Assembly: GCA_030490835.1 (NCBI GenBank) | Contig: CM059975.1 | Span: 8,025,579-8,089,578, forward strand | Direction: 5' to 3' | DNA length: 64,000 bases | Origin: Annona cherimola | Lineage: Eukaryota; Streptophyta; Magnoliopsida; Magnoliales; Annonaceae | Shown here: positions 46,240-58,307 of the stretch, in pieces | How positions within the stretch are numbered: the first letter of the stretch is position 1 | Layout: every line of letters begins with the position of its first letter | Notes under the pieces: generated by a model | Told to the model about the DNA's origin: nothing | The model's database searches: none | The model's input: the letters and a program-made list of their open reading frames with translations, nothing else | Translations under genes and position numbers: made by a program

Positions 46240-48740
46240 AACATATATAGTTAAGGCATAAGTTGTGGATTCATTAGACCTTTCAACGATGTATTTATCC
46301 ATTGCTTAATATAGCCTATTGTCCAATTAGGTATTTATTCATCCATTGCCTGAAGAACCATTTTGCAGATGATGAGGTAAGCTCTTGGTTGCAAAGTTCT
46401 GTGTGCATGGATTTTTAATTCCTATAAGGAATAGCCTATTAAATTAATTTATAATTTTAACTTTAGGGTCCTTTTGGTAACGAGTAAGAACTAAGAAAAA
46501 ATGTGGAAATTTTTTTTAAAAAAAATGAAAGGGTGTTGTAATATGATAGGAATAATTATTTTTTTATGAACAAAAGCTACAGACAATCAGAAGAGTCCAT
46601 TTAAAATTGATTTACAATGATTCTCGACGTCCTGACAATGGAAGAAACGAAAACTACCAAATGGTGTGCAGTCCAGTTTCCTGTTCGCAGGACGTGAAGA
46701 TGTCTTATCTTATATATAGATAGATAGAAAGGTTGAGGAGTGTGACCACATCATGAATGAACTGACTCATGAAACTCGGGTTCACCTCAACCATAATCCT
46801 AACCCTATTTATAAAACATCAGCCCTAACTCAAACTCTAACTCTATTTATAAAACCTAAATCCTAACCCTATTTTTGAATATCGAATTCAGGTTGAATTT
46901 CGGGTTGGAATTTATATTGATGAATTTACATTTTATTTAAAAATGATAAGTTTGGAATTTCATATGGATAAATAATAATAGAAAATTATATAAGTAAACA
47001 TAATAATATATAATCAAACTACATATTTTTTAAAAAATAGTAATATAAATAATATTTTTAGAAAAAATTTAACATCAAAAATAAGATAAAAGAAGAAAAT
47101 TAATGAATGTAAAGTAAATAATAGAAATAAAAAAATATATAAATGAAATTAATACACTTTATTTATAATAAAATTATAATTTGCCAAATACATATTCAAA
47201 TATAGATATAATAACATAAAATATAAAGAATATAAAGAAATATTGTCTAAATAGTATGTATATAATATATTTTATAATAAATATAAAATAAAAAATCGAG
47301 CTCGAGTTCTTCATGTTCGAATTCTATGGGTTCGAGTTACTAAAAAGCAAGTTTCAACGCCATTCAAAATCGGGTTCAGCAGGCCATGTTCGGGTTCAAC
47401 CCGGCTCAAGTTACACCCCTAATTTCAAGTATTTTAATTTCATTTCTGCCCCCAACGAGGCCATGGCCTCCGTGGAGATGGCATTCCTAATGCCATCCAG
47501 TTTCCGATACTTTGCTACTAACAACGATTGACGGGGATACTTTTTTTTATGAATAAATATAAAATATATAAGTTAGTTTTATAGAAAATGTAAAATAATG
47601 ATTAAAAATAAAGATAATAATTAATAAAAATATGATTATTAAGTGGTTACAATGTCAAATAACAGAAAAATTGGTGAAAAGTTGGTAGAATTTTTTTTCT
47701 TTTTACCCACGGACACTTAGGTTAATATATAGCAACTTGGATTCTTCATTTCTTTACGGGAGCCAGTATAATGCAAACGTTAGCATTTAATTTCAATGCA
47801 AATATGTGCATTACCCTTTATTATTTTAATTTTCTTATTTTTTATTCTAATATATAGGCTCAAACACCTTTTTCTTATATACAAAATTTTATAACATTGG
47901 AGAATGTTTTATATTTAGTTATGAATAAAAAAATTTCCAAATTTATTAAATTTTATACATAAGAAAAAGGTGTTTAAGCCCACATATTAGTCCCGAAAGG
48001 CAAGAAAAATAATAAAAAAGGGTAATGCAAATATTTTTGCATTGAAATTAAATACAAACGTTTGCAGTGGGCCAGCCCCCTTTATTTTATATATCAAACT
48101 TTACGAATATTTATTTTTTAGAATCATTAGTACATGTTATATTTTTAGAGATAATTTTAAAATCTTCAGTAATTATATGTTATTCTAACATTTTTTCAAT
48201 TGTTAAAAAATAACAATTACTGCGTGATATTTTGGGTGTGGATTAAACTTCATGACATTTACATCCAACATGGAAGTCCTCACGATTGTGCTATTTTTAT
48301 ATATGAGTAAGAATCGACTCCGGTCATTGTATTCCACAAACCTGATTTTTTATCATGATTATCAGCTTTTAAATCAATATTAATTAACATTTTTACCCTC
48401 AAGATACAACATTAGAACTACGTGCTTGCATTATCCTCTTAGGACGTGGCACCAGGAAATCAATAAAAAACTTGGCAGAAATTACCCTCTTAGCAGACAA
48501 TATATGGTGTCCGCATCGCCTGCAATATTTTAGGATTTTCAGATCCTTCTACTAATTTCATTCAAATATTATTGCTTTCAGAAAATACCCATATTCATGC
48601 AAGATAAGAAAACCAATCGATATTATACGGGTAGCACTTTGTGAGTCCATCACTAGCTACGTGCCCACATTTATATTAAATTCGTAGCAACCACCTAAGT
48701 GTATGTTGCTTTATTTGGACAAACAACGAAATACATGAAT
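46240..48740. repeat. Segmental duplication block Z, copy 2 (keeps the Athila empty site)
   Basis: Matches 14580-14768 joined to 34027-35760. At 46436-46441 the text GGAATAGCCTATTAAATTAA has one CTATT and no insertion, which proves the Athila insertion point in the other copy. Relative to that copy it carries extra DNA at 46757-47421. Confidence 0.85.
46757..47421. mobile_element. Probable hAT-like insertion, one end clear
   Basis: Absent from the paralogous Z at 34368-34430. It has CCTAACCCTATTTATAAAAC repeats on the left, an AT-rich middle, and CGGGTTCAACCCGGCTCAAG then TTACACCCCTA on the right, a hAT-type end. The left end and target duplication are not clear, so flanking sequence may have been deleted. 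Confidence 0.5.
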
Positions 48741-48764
48741 AGCTAGCTGTTTGCGAGTCCATCA

Positions 48765-49648
48765 CTAGCTGCTCGTCTCAAACGGAGCTTGCAGTAGGTC
48801 AATGATTTTCTTGTCCACCTGAAAAGCCCTGGCCAGAATGTCATCCGAGATAGGTGGCTTTGAACCGAAGACGGCATTGGCTATGGTAATGACACCTGGA
48901 TTCTGGCTGCTTAGACCAGCAATGGCAACGGCATTTGTCTTGCCAATATTCGCCTGGAAGTGAATGAGGCCAATGGGGAAGACGAAGACGTCGCCCGGCT
49001 GGAGGACCTTGGTTATGAGACGATTGTCGGGGTTGGAAGTGACGAAGCCAACGAAGAGGGTTCCTTCAAGGACTGTCAAGATCTCAGTGGCGCGAGGGTG
49101 GGTGTGGGGAGGATTTTGGCCACCGTACGGTGCATAGTCAATTCGAACAAGGGAGATGCCAAGCGTGTTGAGTCCCGCTAGCTGGTTCACCGTCACTTGG
49201 GTCACGTTGGATCCAACCTTACTTGTTGTTGTGTCCCTAGGTATGTTCAGACCCGGGAAGAAGAAATCCTCAGCCACGACTTGTTTTGGGTCTTTGCAGA
49301 TAAACCCATTCACGAGCACTGCATTAAGGTAACTAAGCACGTCAAAATTAAGTTCTCGAATATTCCACGTATATGCATGCATTTTGGGCTGTCATCAAAT
49401 CCTAACGGGCAACGGCAATCACCGAAGCCAATCTCTGAATTGTGAACTGATTTGAAGTCCATCAGTCCTAAGTTTCTGACATTAAGGACGTCCTAATTAA
49501 TTAAATAATTACCTGGAGGATTTTTGTTGATGGCTACACAGAAGTCCTGCAAGGGACTAGGGTCCCCAGCGTAAGCGTGAGATGCAAATAAGGAAAGCAG
49601 GGCAAGGCCGAACACGAGGACGACGCCAGAAGCCATGATCCGCAACAT
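48765..49648 (-). CDS. Germin-like protein GLP3 (secreted cupin), GLP1/GLP2 chimera
   Basis: Exon 1 is 49513-49648 and exon 2 is 48765-49318, with a 194-base phase-1 intron; 229 residues. Signal peptide 1-27, Cys37/Cys53, NVT at 83 and metal ligands His117, His119, Glu124, His165 are all present, so the enzyme core looks functional. It differs from GLP1 at R31S, N57K, E58Q, D62E, V71I and G73R, then shares the GLP2 tail ([19 protein letters not shown]). Upstream DNA, leader, exon 1 and intron follow GLP1, while everything from about 49020 downward, including the 3' flank, follows GLP2. I infer a crossover or conversion inside exon 2. Same expected role: an apoplastic Mn cupin. Confidence 0.95.
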
Positions 49649-49659
49649 TATCGTCTCGA

Positions 49660-50700
49660 GCTTGAGAGGTGAAGAAGAACAAGTACGAAATGAGAATATG
49701 GATTTGTGTGGAAAAGTAGCTGCAAAGAACACATATTTATAGACGCGTACACACATGGTAGCCAGATTGATTAATTCATTAGTAGTTAGACGTTTACTAT
49801 TATTGTTGAAGTGGTCAGATGCTTAGCGCGTGGTCTAATACATATATTTGGTGGTTCAATTTATTTATTAGAGTGAAATTTGAAGAAGTCCGGCTATAGC
49901 CGTCTATGATTCGAGCAACTTCCGCTTCTTAAACTACTACTATGGAATACATTGCCTATTGCCTATTGTTGCCTATTGGCAGCAACTGTTAATTAATGCG
50001 TGGATTAATTAATTGAAATTAATGGAAGATGAAAACAATATTTTTTGGTCACTTGGCTTGCATATAACCACTCCCAACCTATAACTATCTGAGAGTAAAG
50101 CAGAAAAACACACGATAAGGCTAGAAAAACTCGTTTTGAAAAAGCTGTTTTTTTCACTAACACAAATTTTAGTTGAGATGATTTTTGGTACTTAGCTATA
50201 TACAACTGAAACTAATGACTTTGGTGCATTTTTTAGTCACCGAGATGGGACCTAAACATAACAAACACAAAAATTGACTTTGGTGCATTTTGCAGCACTA
50301 AAGTTTTTCTTATGCTAAAAACACTTGTCTAAATATTAGATATATAAACTAAAAATGATTCGACACCCTGACCTCCACTAAAAGAGGGATTACCTTTAAC
50401 TACTTGCGAGTAGCGCAAGTGGTAATTTATTTATATTATTAATTAGCTTTTTACGTCAAAAATGTTAAGCGTCTTCAAATTTTGGTTGCAAAATATTAGT
50501 TTTCTTGTAGTTATGGCAATTTGAGAGTTAACATCCTTTTTCATTATATTTTTTCCTTTATCCAAACAACCACTTACACACTGTTTAGTATTATGCACTG
50601 GTAGATGAGATAATGAGGAAGTTAAGGGAGTAAGCTCAGAAATCACTTTAGGAATCCCATTTTCCTTTAGAGCTTACCTAATTTTTAATGAATCAAATGA
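49660..50700. repeat. Segmental duplication block Y, short copy 4
   Basis: Follows 7909-8460 closely, then lacks most of the MITE-rich middle. It resumes with TTTAGTCACCGAGATGGGACC and TGGTGCATTTTGCAGCACTAAAG, and ends with a CACTA-like terminus (GTTTTCTTGTAGTTATGG, about 50500). It shows what Y looks like without the 399-bp MITE. Confidence 0.75.
49735..49742 (-). promoter_or_regulatory. TATA box of GLP3
   Basis: TATAAATA on the minus strand in the same context and at the same distance as in GLP1. The surrounding promoter differs from that of GLP1 at a few bases, for example TTAGACG for TTTGACG just upstream, which removes a TGACG core. Confidence 0.65.
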
Positions 50701-50737
50701 ACCTCGGAAAACATGATACAGGGTTTGACTTGTGCAT

Positions 50738-51680
50738 GGCCTGATCACATAGGCTTCTATTCGGGTGGGAAGGGGGACCAAGGAGACTTGCAACTGCAAC
50801 ATTTTGGGTGGGAATCAAATCCATGCGATGCTACCAAAAGTAACAGACCCCATCAAATTTTCAAATATTTTTTTTATCGACAGCCCGTCCCTCAAGGTTA
50901 CACTACGTCATTGCAACAATCATTTTGGTTACATTAGCTACGTTGTTGCTGATGATATGTTGCCGCTAATGCAAACTATGCGCGCCAATATTGAACACAC
51001 CTAACAGTGATAGGACCAGTCGCTTCTTAATTCTTTAATCTTTCTAATTAAATAAAGTTTAATCTATTATATATTCAAAATATTTTTATTAAACGAGAGC
51101 CTATGTAATTTTCCTTTCCAATGATACCTGCATTGAACTTGCCTACTTTTGATGGGACATTTAAATCCATTTTTTAAAGGTGTACCAAATATATTGACCG
51201 CGCGTCTGGCATATGCTTCTGGATGTCCATAGCTAGTTCTTGGGCATGGGTTCAACGATCTATTAGGTGTACCAAATATTGTATTCGTTAATTGTAGTCG
51301 TTAATTAGAAGCCACAGCAGCTTAAAATATAAGCATGATTTACAGCCATTAGACTAATTGCAGACCATTTCGACAACGTCTCGAAATTCAACTCTAGTCT
51401 ATCGCGACAAATTCAACTCTAGACTGGTTCCTGAAATGGAGTCCATGTGATCTAGCTAATCTCCCAAGCAGGTGATCAGTAGGTCTCCTAGAGAGATTAT
51501 TTTGATTATCAATACCACGGATCCATGTCCGCATAGGCCTCCACTTGTTCCAGGAAACTTTCAGTGTTTTTTAAATTTTCAAAAATTGATTTTGGCTGAC
51601 ATGAATTTCATTCAAATATCAGAAAATACCCACATTCATGCAATTAGAAAATAAATCAATTTTAGGCTTTTAGCTAGCTG
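50738..51680. repeat. Segmental duplication block X, copy 2
   Basis: Close match to 5935-6860 in the same orientation, with scattered indels. Small frames are not preserved between copies. It is followed by unrelated sequence after TTAGGCTTTTAGCTAGCTGTTTA. Confidence 0.8.
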
Positions 51681-51734
51681 TTTATGTATTCAATCGTAAT
51701 AGTTTCTATATATTATCTAAACAAAAAAACACGA

Positions 51735-52290
51735 TAAGTTTGGTGTAACCCAAGTTACACTGGAGTTTTTCATTTAACCTCATCGAAGGGACTCATTTGA
51801 TGATTAAATTGAAAATCAACCATTCATATTATTCAACATCATTTTTTGTGTTGAAATTAAAAACAATCTTCATCAGAGTTGGGATGAGCCACGTTTTCCT
51901 TCAAAATGTATATTCATAAGTAAATTATAAAAATATCTACATTGATTCACAGATGCAGTAAACTGTAATAATATTTTATAAAATCCTTAATTTATTACAA
52001 GAATAATATTCAGACTATTTAAATATTGAAGACAATTTTAAAACTAACATGTAAATCCAACAACTTTATTATAATGATTTTGCATATTTTTCTAATGCAC
52101 ATTTTGGTTAGGCTAAAACTTAGATTTTTAGTCAAATAGATTATTCTAAATGCCTTCATAAAAAAATACTATTCTAAATACGTTAGTCAGTTAAATTTTG
52201 ATTCTATCATTAGAATATCCCTCAACCATAATGTTATACCAAAAAATAAGGGTGTAACCAAGTCAAGTCACATGAGAGAAAGTTAATCTT
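51735..52290. repeat. Possible fold-back/MITE with GTGTAACC ends
   Basis: Left words TTTGGTGTAACCCAAGTTACACTGG and right words GGGTGTAACCAAGTCAAGTCACATG flank AT-rich DNA whose core (GACAATTTTAAAACTAACATGTAAATCCAACAACTTTATTATAA) loosely resembles the fold-back family. Ends are uncertain and there is no coding frame. Confidence 0.35.
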
Positions 52291-52504
52291 TTTCATGGAT
52301 ATTTATATACATCATAATAATTCATATTATAGTCAAGCAATTCATAACTCTTACTCGATTGAGAGAAATTTTCAATAACACCTCACACAAGGGAAAAAAC
52401 TGCAAATACATTCCCCAAAGGTAGAAAATAGAAAAACTCTAACATCACCTAAATGGATGAGAGAAGAGTCAAACTCATGACCAACCAACATGAGTTATTA
52501 TTAG

Positions 52505-53080
52505 GGTACACCCCTGATGCCTAATAGCTAAAGCTAATCTTAATTCTAAACCATTTTAAAAATTTTAACCCTAATTTTATTTATTCGTAACTCATTTATA
52601 AAAAAAATTCATTTAGCATAAATAGGTTGAGTTGTAGATTTTAACAAGGTTGGTAAAATAGGCTCTTAATGGATTTTAAAATGATTTGAATAACAAAATT
52701 TAAAAATAATAGATTATTTAAAATGCTAATGATTTATTTATTTTAAGAGATCAATTTTGTATTTATTGTTAATTAAAATATTGAATCTATTATCAATAAT
52801 TATACATAACTCGTAAAATAATAAGCATCAAAACAATGTTAGCTTCTTTATTTCATGGATCTTAAATAGGTTATATAGGTTAATGGCTTAAAAGGATTGG
52901 ATTATTTAGTTTATAAGTTGAAAAAGCTCAATCCCGTGACAAATCCATTTATTTAGATTGGGCTATGTAAATGAGTTAACAAGTGTCAAATTTTTAACCC
53001 TAATCTCCAAAAATTAATTTATGTTGGTTGGGTCACAAGTTGACCCCAACCTGATTTTAATTCTACCAAAAATTTTAGTG
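52505..53080. repeat. Degenerate hAT-like relic
   Basis: Begins near GGGTACACCCCTGATGCC and contains AACCCTAATTTTATTTATTCG, GGGCTATGTAAATGAG and GGTTGGGTCACAAGTTGACC, the word set of the 4444-4976 family. The boundaries are eroded. Confidence 0.35.
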
Positions 53081-53127
53081 AACCGGGCATATAAAAGAAG
53101 TACAACCAATAAATACAACTGAGCATT

Positions 53128-53390
53128 CTTGTTACACACTAAAAATTTTTAATTTAAAACTTTCCACCATCTATTATTATTTTTTACAAATTTTCCTATA
53201 TAACTATCTCATCTTTTAATTATTTCTATACAATTAATTATATAACTAATCTATTTATTTTAACTTTATTCTCTTTATTCCTCATTATTATCTCTATCAC
53301 ATCATATTATTTTCTCTTAATTCAAAAACTTTTACTGTAAAAAATTTTCATTTAAAAGTTTTATAACTTCCCCTACATAACTTATAAGAA
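53128..53390 (-). repeat. MITE family M, reversed copy
   Basis: Read on the minus strand it carries the family M word order (GTAGGGGAAGT, AAAACTTTTAAATGAAAATTTT, AAAGAATAAAGTTAAAATAAATAG). Non-coding. Confidence 0.5.
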
Positions 53391-53822
53391 AAATATAATA
53401 TAGTGTGTGAAAATCAACAGGTTTCGCAGGTGGAAACTGAACACTGTGCTACAAATACCACCTTATAGTTTAAGTCATTTATCTCATTTAATGGTAGGTG
53501 ACGCATTTCCTTCAACAGAAAAACAAATAAACAAACCAACATTATAACCGTATTGTTCTATGGATTAGGAAGTCAGACACATGTTATAGATAAATGACTT
53601 TGCGGCACAAAGACTGTCGCCATCATCTCTTATCGATCCTTGCATCATCATTATCATTATTATTATTTTATTTCCTTTTTCAAATTAATTTGCAGTAGTT
53701 GATGACTCCTTCTACGGTTAAGGGCCTCACCTGTTCGATCAAACACCAGCAGCCGAAGACTAGCTAAGTATTCAAACGAAGCAGTTATGAAGTGAAAGCG
53801 GGTTAAACCATATATGGCTTCT

Positions 53823-53830
53823 TATAAAAG
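53823..53830 (+). promoter_or_regulatory. Putative TATA box of GLP4
   Basis: TATAAAAG about 200 bases before the GLP4 exon 1 ATG, at the right orientation and a plausible distance if the leader is long. Not shared with the other GLP copies. Confidence 0.4.
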
Positions 53831-54140
53831 CCATTAGACTTCGTTTCGAGAACACGACTACTTCAATCATTTCTGCTTCGGGTAATTAATTTGACCATTT
53901 CAACGTTAATAACTAACAAGTTCGTACCACGCTTAAAATAATCATCTAGCGTCTGCTAGCTAGTTTGAAATCCCCATATTCTCTCTCCCTTCAGCTAGCT
54001 AGTTTGAAATCGAGTTTAGGAGCATGGCTTCTAGCATCCTTGTGCTTGGCCTTGCGCTGCTTTTGTTGTTTGCTTTGCATACTTACGCCGGGGACCCTAG
54101 TCCTTTGCAGGACTTTTGTGTAGCCATCAACAAAAACCCA

Positions 54141-54149
54141 CAAGGATAG
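54141..54149 (+). repeat. 9-bp target site duplication, left (MULE)
   Basis: CAAGGATAG, spanning the last bases of GLP4 exon 1 and the start of the former intron; repeated exactly at 56532-56540. Confidence 0.9.
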
Positions 54150-56531
54150 GAGGCAGGTGTGAGTGCAAACATTTGCACTTTTGCATAAAATGCAAATGGG
54201 GGTAATATGGTAATTTCATACCATGAGAGTAGCATTGTGGGTAAAGTGTGAGTATGGGTAAGTGAGATTAATTATAGTACTTTGGGGTGCATGTATTTCT
54301 ATGGTTAATCATATGATTTTAATAAAATACTATAGATGATGAGTGATCCATGACGTTAAAATGAATGATATTCATTTTAAATTATAATCGGTAATGTACG
54401 CCTAAAATTTGCAAATTCAGAATAGATTTATTTAAAAAAATAAATTTAAACGAATGACATAATTTAGCATGTTTGACCAATTTTATAGATTTTACAGATT
54501 TTACGGATTTTACAGTTTTTATGCAATTCATGGGGATGATGTGTTATACTGGTAATCTTTATTCATTTTTTCCATGAAATAAATTTTACAGGTTATTCGA
54601 GTATCACAGAAATAGCGCACATGCAATTGATAAATTTTATATATTTTACAAGTTGTATAGAATATATGATTTTGCTACATACTTGTCTGATAACATAAAC
54701 TAGTTATACAGTTTTAACACCTGAAATAGGATTGATGACATTTCATTTTCACAAATTAGATGAGCAATATAGATTTTACAAGAATAATGCAAAATCATGA
54801 ACTAATATATACATAATTTATGATTTTTATAGAGTTACTAATTTGTAATGAACTGGTTTGATGGATTTTATAGATTGCTCATAAAATCTATATCAAATAT
54901 ATTATCCGTAAACGTAATACGAAAGATACTAATAATATTAAATAATAAAATATAGATTCTTATTAAATTTTAAATAAATCCAATAATTGGATCCTTTACC
55001 TAATTAATATATTATTTTACATGTAATTTGGATTATGCTACTAAAGTAACATTATTTCTTAACAAGGATAGTATAGAAATTATTAAATACCAAATAAATT
55101 AATTGTACAAATTTTATTTGGCATCTCATGTCATTGACTTGAAAAATAATGTTAATTATCTATCATAGAAGGAATTTTTTGTAATGTAAGTAATGTTTAA
55201 ATTTTTTTGTTATTCACGTAGAGCCCTATTTTAATAAATTTGCATGAAATTCATTTTGCGCAAATTCAACTTGGCTATCTGTATCATCGCCAAGAATAAT
55301 TGTATTTAATAAAACATTTAAGCATTATTCGATGAGTAATATAAACTATTTGTCTCAAAAAATATTTTTATTTTTTTAACAAGGATGAACTCAAAATTAT
55401 TATGTGCCAATAATAAGCATTAAATTCCATTTGTCTCCTTGTACATTGACAAAAATAATTATAATTAAGAAGAAATTAATATAATGGTCATGTGAACGCA
55501 TTTGTGTTTGTATTTTAAATTATTTATCTCAAAATTATTTTCATTTTCTCAAAAAGATTGCAAAGCTATTGCAATTATGTTTAAATGACAGAAAATACTT
55601 AGTTTTTACGTGTATTAAAATATTATAATAATTTATGTCGCATGTGTATGAGTGCAAGTGCACCGCCGAAGCACTATTTCTGGTGCTCCATCATCTCAAA
55701 GCTATCGGCAGCCATGGCTACCGGCTACGCCCCTGCCCTCTCCTCCTTAATCGACGACCGATTCTCTTCACCAAATCCGACCACCACTGCGTCTCCCCTA
55801 TTTCCGGCAACAGCCATGGTTACCGGCGGTGCAAGCTCCACCATTTTCCCCTAATTCTTTATCAATGGAAATTGCAGCAAAAGCCCACCAGAAAGCAGTC
55901 ACGCCTAAGTCTGGCAGCAAGCTTAAAATTGTGCAGCGCCCTCTCCAGGCCAATCCCGGCCAAATAATCCCACAACCCATTCTTCTCCTCTTCAAATCGC
56001 CGGCAGCTGCAAACCAATGCCCAAATTCACCTTCGACCCTGCATCTTCCATTTTTTTCCATCCAGTTGTTAATCTCCATAAATCCAGCTATAGCAGCACC
56101 AATCAAAACGCCACTGCCCCTGCTACCCTTCGTCTTTCTTTCGGCCAACCTTAACCACAAATTCAGCCGTCGATTTTCCCTCCAAAACCCACCAAAATTG
56201 TTGCCATCAATTCCACCCAAACCCAGAGCTTACATTTTTCAGCCACCCAACGCCATTTCTTGCAACAATCTATTACAATCAACTGAGCACAGACCCACCG
56301 CTCTTGGTCGGTCAGTCTCCTCCTGTCGGTCGATCTCTCTCCCATCTAAACAAGCAGCTTTCGGAGGAAGCTAACGGACCCCCATCAATTCCACACAAGT
56401 ATACACGCGACTATGCTTTTTATCTTTCCAATTTTGCCCCAGTGAATCTCAACCACTGATTTTAAACAGACAGCAGATGTGGCATTTGCACTTTAAGCAA
56501 ACGTGAAAATGTTTGCAGTGAAACCGGACTC
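54150..56531. mobile_element. Mutator-like element, possibly Pack-MULE (2382 bp)
   Basis: The terminal inverted repeats are about 49 bp long: GAGGCAGGTGTGAGTGCAAAC... on the left against GAGTCCGGTTTCACTGCAAAC... read inward from the right, both continuing to ...GCAAATG with about three quarters of positions matching. A perfect 9-bp duplication, CAAGGATAG, flanks it. A 9-bp duplication with long inverted ends is the Mutator signature. No MURA-like transposase frame is present. A GC-richer insert at about 55635-56374 contrasts with the AT-rich remainder and may be captured host sequence. Confidence 0.88.
55635..56374. other. GC-richer cargo inside the MULE, origin unknown
   Basis: About 740 bases with far less AT bias than the rest of the element. 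Overlapping frames of 110-181 codons run on the plus strand and 140 codons on the minus strand. The plus-strand products are Pro/Ser/Leu-rich and match no family I know; overlapping frames like these arise readily in CT-rich UTR or exon DNA. It may be captured from a host gene's 5' end. No function is assigned. Confidence 0.45.
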
Positions 56532-56859
56532 CAAGGATAGTATGTTTTAGTATGTTTTCTTTATGTGTACATGTAAGTATATATCCATCATGCATGCAGA
56601 AATTACGACGTATAGTATATGTACACGTACAGGTGGCATTGAGTTGCAGTTGCTTCATGTATTCTTTTTTGTTCTTCATGAGTCTACTACGATGGGTTTT
56701 TTTTTTTTTTTTGGAAGAAATGCTACAATGTTTTTGAGTGACTCAAAATTGGGCTTGGATCGAATGCGACCGATCGGTTGCACTGACGAGCCCATGCAGC
56801 AGTTATTTCAAAACATTTGGATTGAAAAACGTTATGTTATATTCGAACCATTTATACAA

Positions 56860-57200
56860 AGAAAGAAACACCTGATGCATGTTATTTACATCAAAATGGG
56901 CCCACATGATTATACAATATACATCTACTCATCCTATTATATTTAGAATTGTTTCTTTTATTATCATACTAATTTTTATCTAAATTAGATATATATGAAT
57001 CTTATCTAAAAAATGGTACAAAATCGACGCAATAAAATAATTTAATATAAATAATTATTTTTAAATTATTTTCTAATGTATAAATTGTCAAATATATAAT
57101 TCATAAATAGATAAATGATCATATAAAATATTAATACATTTAAATGCACGTATAATTCATTATGAGCCGAGTGCATGTAAATGCACAATAACATATAATG
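56860..57200. repeat. Fold-back family element, single arm
   Basis: Carries the family word order (GGGCCCACATGATTATACA, ATCTACTCATCCTATTATATTTAGAAT, AAAATGGTACAAAATCGACGCAATAAAATAATTTAATATAAATAA), as in 2741-3440. It lies within the GLP4 intron, after the MULE. Confidence 0.5.
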
Positions 57201-57339
57201 ATACATTTACATATAATGCATGCAAATGCAACCATTTTAGAGTGATGACATCCATGCTTAACTTTTGTTTTTCAAACTTTTTTCTTTTACATCTATACCA
57301 TTTATGTGTTTATCATGTATATTTTATAACAAGAAAGTT

Positions 57340-57660
57340 GGTTTTTGGCAATCTTTATTAGCAATCAAAAAGTCTTTTATTAGCAAGGATAATGTATATG
57401 TGAGGAAAAATTCTTTACTTATAATGATACTTCTATAATTTTTCTTACTTAAGATATGTTTTCATAGACTAAACAAAAAATTGTCTTACTTATAATAATA
57501 TTTTTACAATAAAAATTTAGTTGCTGACGTATAAAATTATAAATTATTGACAACCAAATTTCTTCTTAGTTGTCGCTGTATCATGGGAATTTTATTTAGC
57601 AATCAAATTTTAATTTTTTCCAAAAAAAAATTTTGGTTGTCAAAAACTAAAATTTTTTAT
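57340..57660. repeat. AT-rich repeat, inverted relative of 2440-2738
   Basis: Contains TTTTTCTTAC, TTATAATGATACTT and GACAACCAAATTTCTTCTTA, reverse-complement matches to the earlier copy. Both copies lie beside fold-back elements. No coding frame. Confidence 0.35.
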
Positions 57661-58019
57661 ATTATTTAGGATTCCAAATTATATGTATTGTAAACTTTTA
57701 TACACTACATATTATATATTTTTCAAAAAAATTATTATCGATATAATAACGTTCAAAAGATGTTATCTTCTCCAAATTATAAGTTTTTAATGAAAATTAT
57801 TTTCGAGAGCACGCAAAAAAAAAGATATAAAACATGATAAATAGTTAAAATATCTAAAATTTTAAAAATTAAATATAGAGCCTTTGAGCTTATAATAACA
57901 TTTATGAATCATTACTCTTTATATTATTCATTGTGTGCATTAGAGTTGAATGAACGTACATTGAGATCATTATAAATACATAATTACATATACACAAAAT
58001 GAATAGTATGTGTCACTTT

Positions 58020-58165
58020 GGCGTTGCAACCTATGGAGACACGGGTTCCAAACCCGTCCTCTTTGGTTCAGTATTTGATATCTTCTCTTAATAACTAGGG
58101 TTGTGTGGTCTTCCCTTTGGTAATCGAAAGTGTGTGGTATCCCTCTTGAAATATTATAGAAATTT
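58020..58165 (+). repeat. Possible tRNA-derived SINE fragment
   Basis: GGGTTCCAAACCCGT resembles a polymerase III B box (GGTTCGANTCC) and is preceded by GTTGCAACCTATGGAGAC. It is followed by CTCTTTGGTTCAG... and TAACTAGGGTTGTGTGG, an arrangement seen in plant SINE bodies. A clear A box, poly(A) tail and target duplication were not found. It cannot fold as a tRNA. Confidence 0.3.
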
Positions 58166-58307
58166 TTTTTCGTTTGATTATACTATAAATTGAGATGTGA
58201 TATAAGTACGCTCACAAAAACAAATAAAAAGTACCTTGTTTCGATCTGTTCAGAGCGTCATGATGAGCTTAAGTCATTATGTTACATTAAAATATTTCCC
58301 TTCTCAT

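Larger units (their letters stand above)
41805..46240. repeat. Segmental duplication block Y, copy 3 (with nested insertions)
   Basis: Aligns with 8200-11263 but is longer because a fold-back element with a nested hAT sits at 43170-44447. The first 3 kb is moderately diverged from copies 1 and 2. The last 0.7 kb (from about 45512) reads as identical to copy 1. It contains the MITEs at 42092-42479 and 42771-43128, family M at 44549-44813 and a GLP relic at the end. Confidence 0.85.

Noticed and set aside
55829..56374. 181-codon frame inside the MULE as a possible protein-coding gene
   Set aside because: The Pro/Ser/Leu-rich product has no recognisable domain, competing frames overlap it on both strands, and the element is a non-autonomous transposon. 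Kept only as possible captured sequence.
58020..58095. Possible tRNA gene (GGGTTCCAAACCC resembles a T arm)
   Set aside because: No acceptor, D or anticodon arms can be folded around it; at most a SINE B box.
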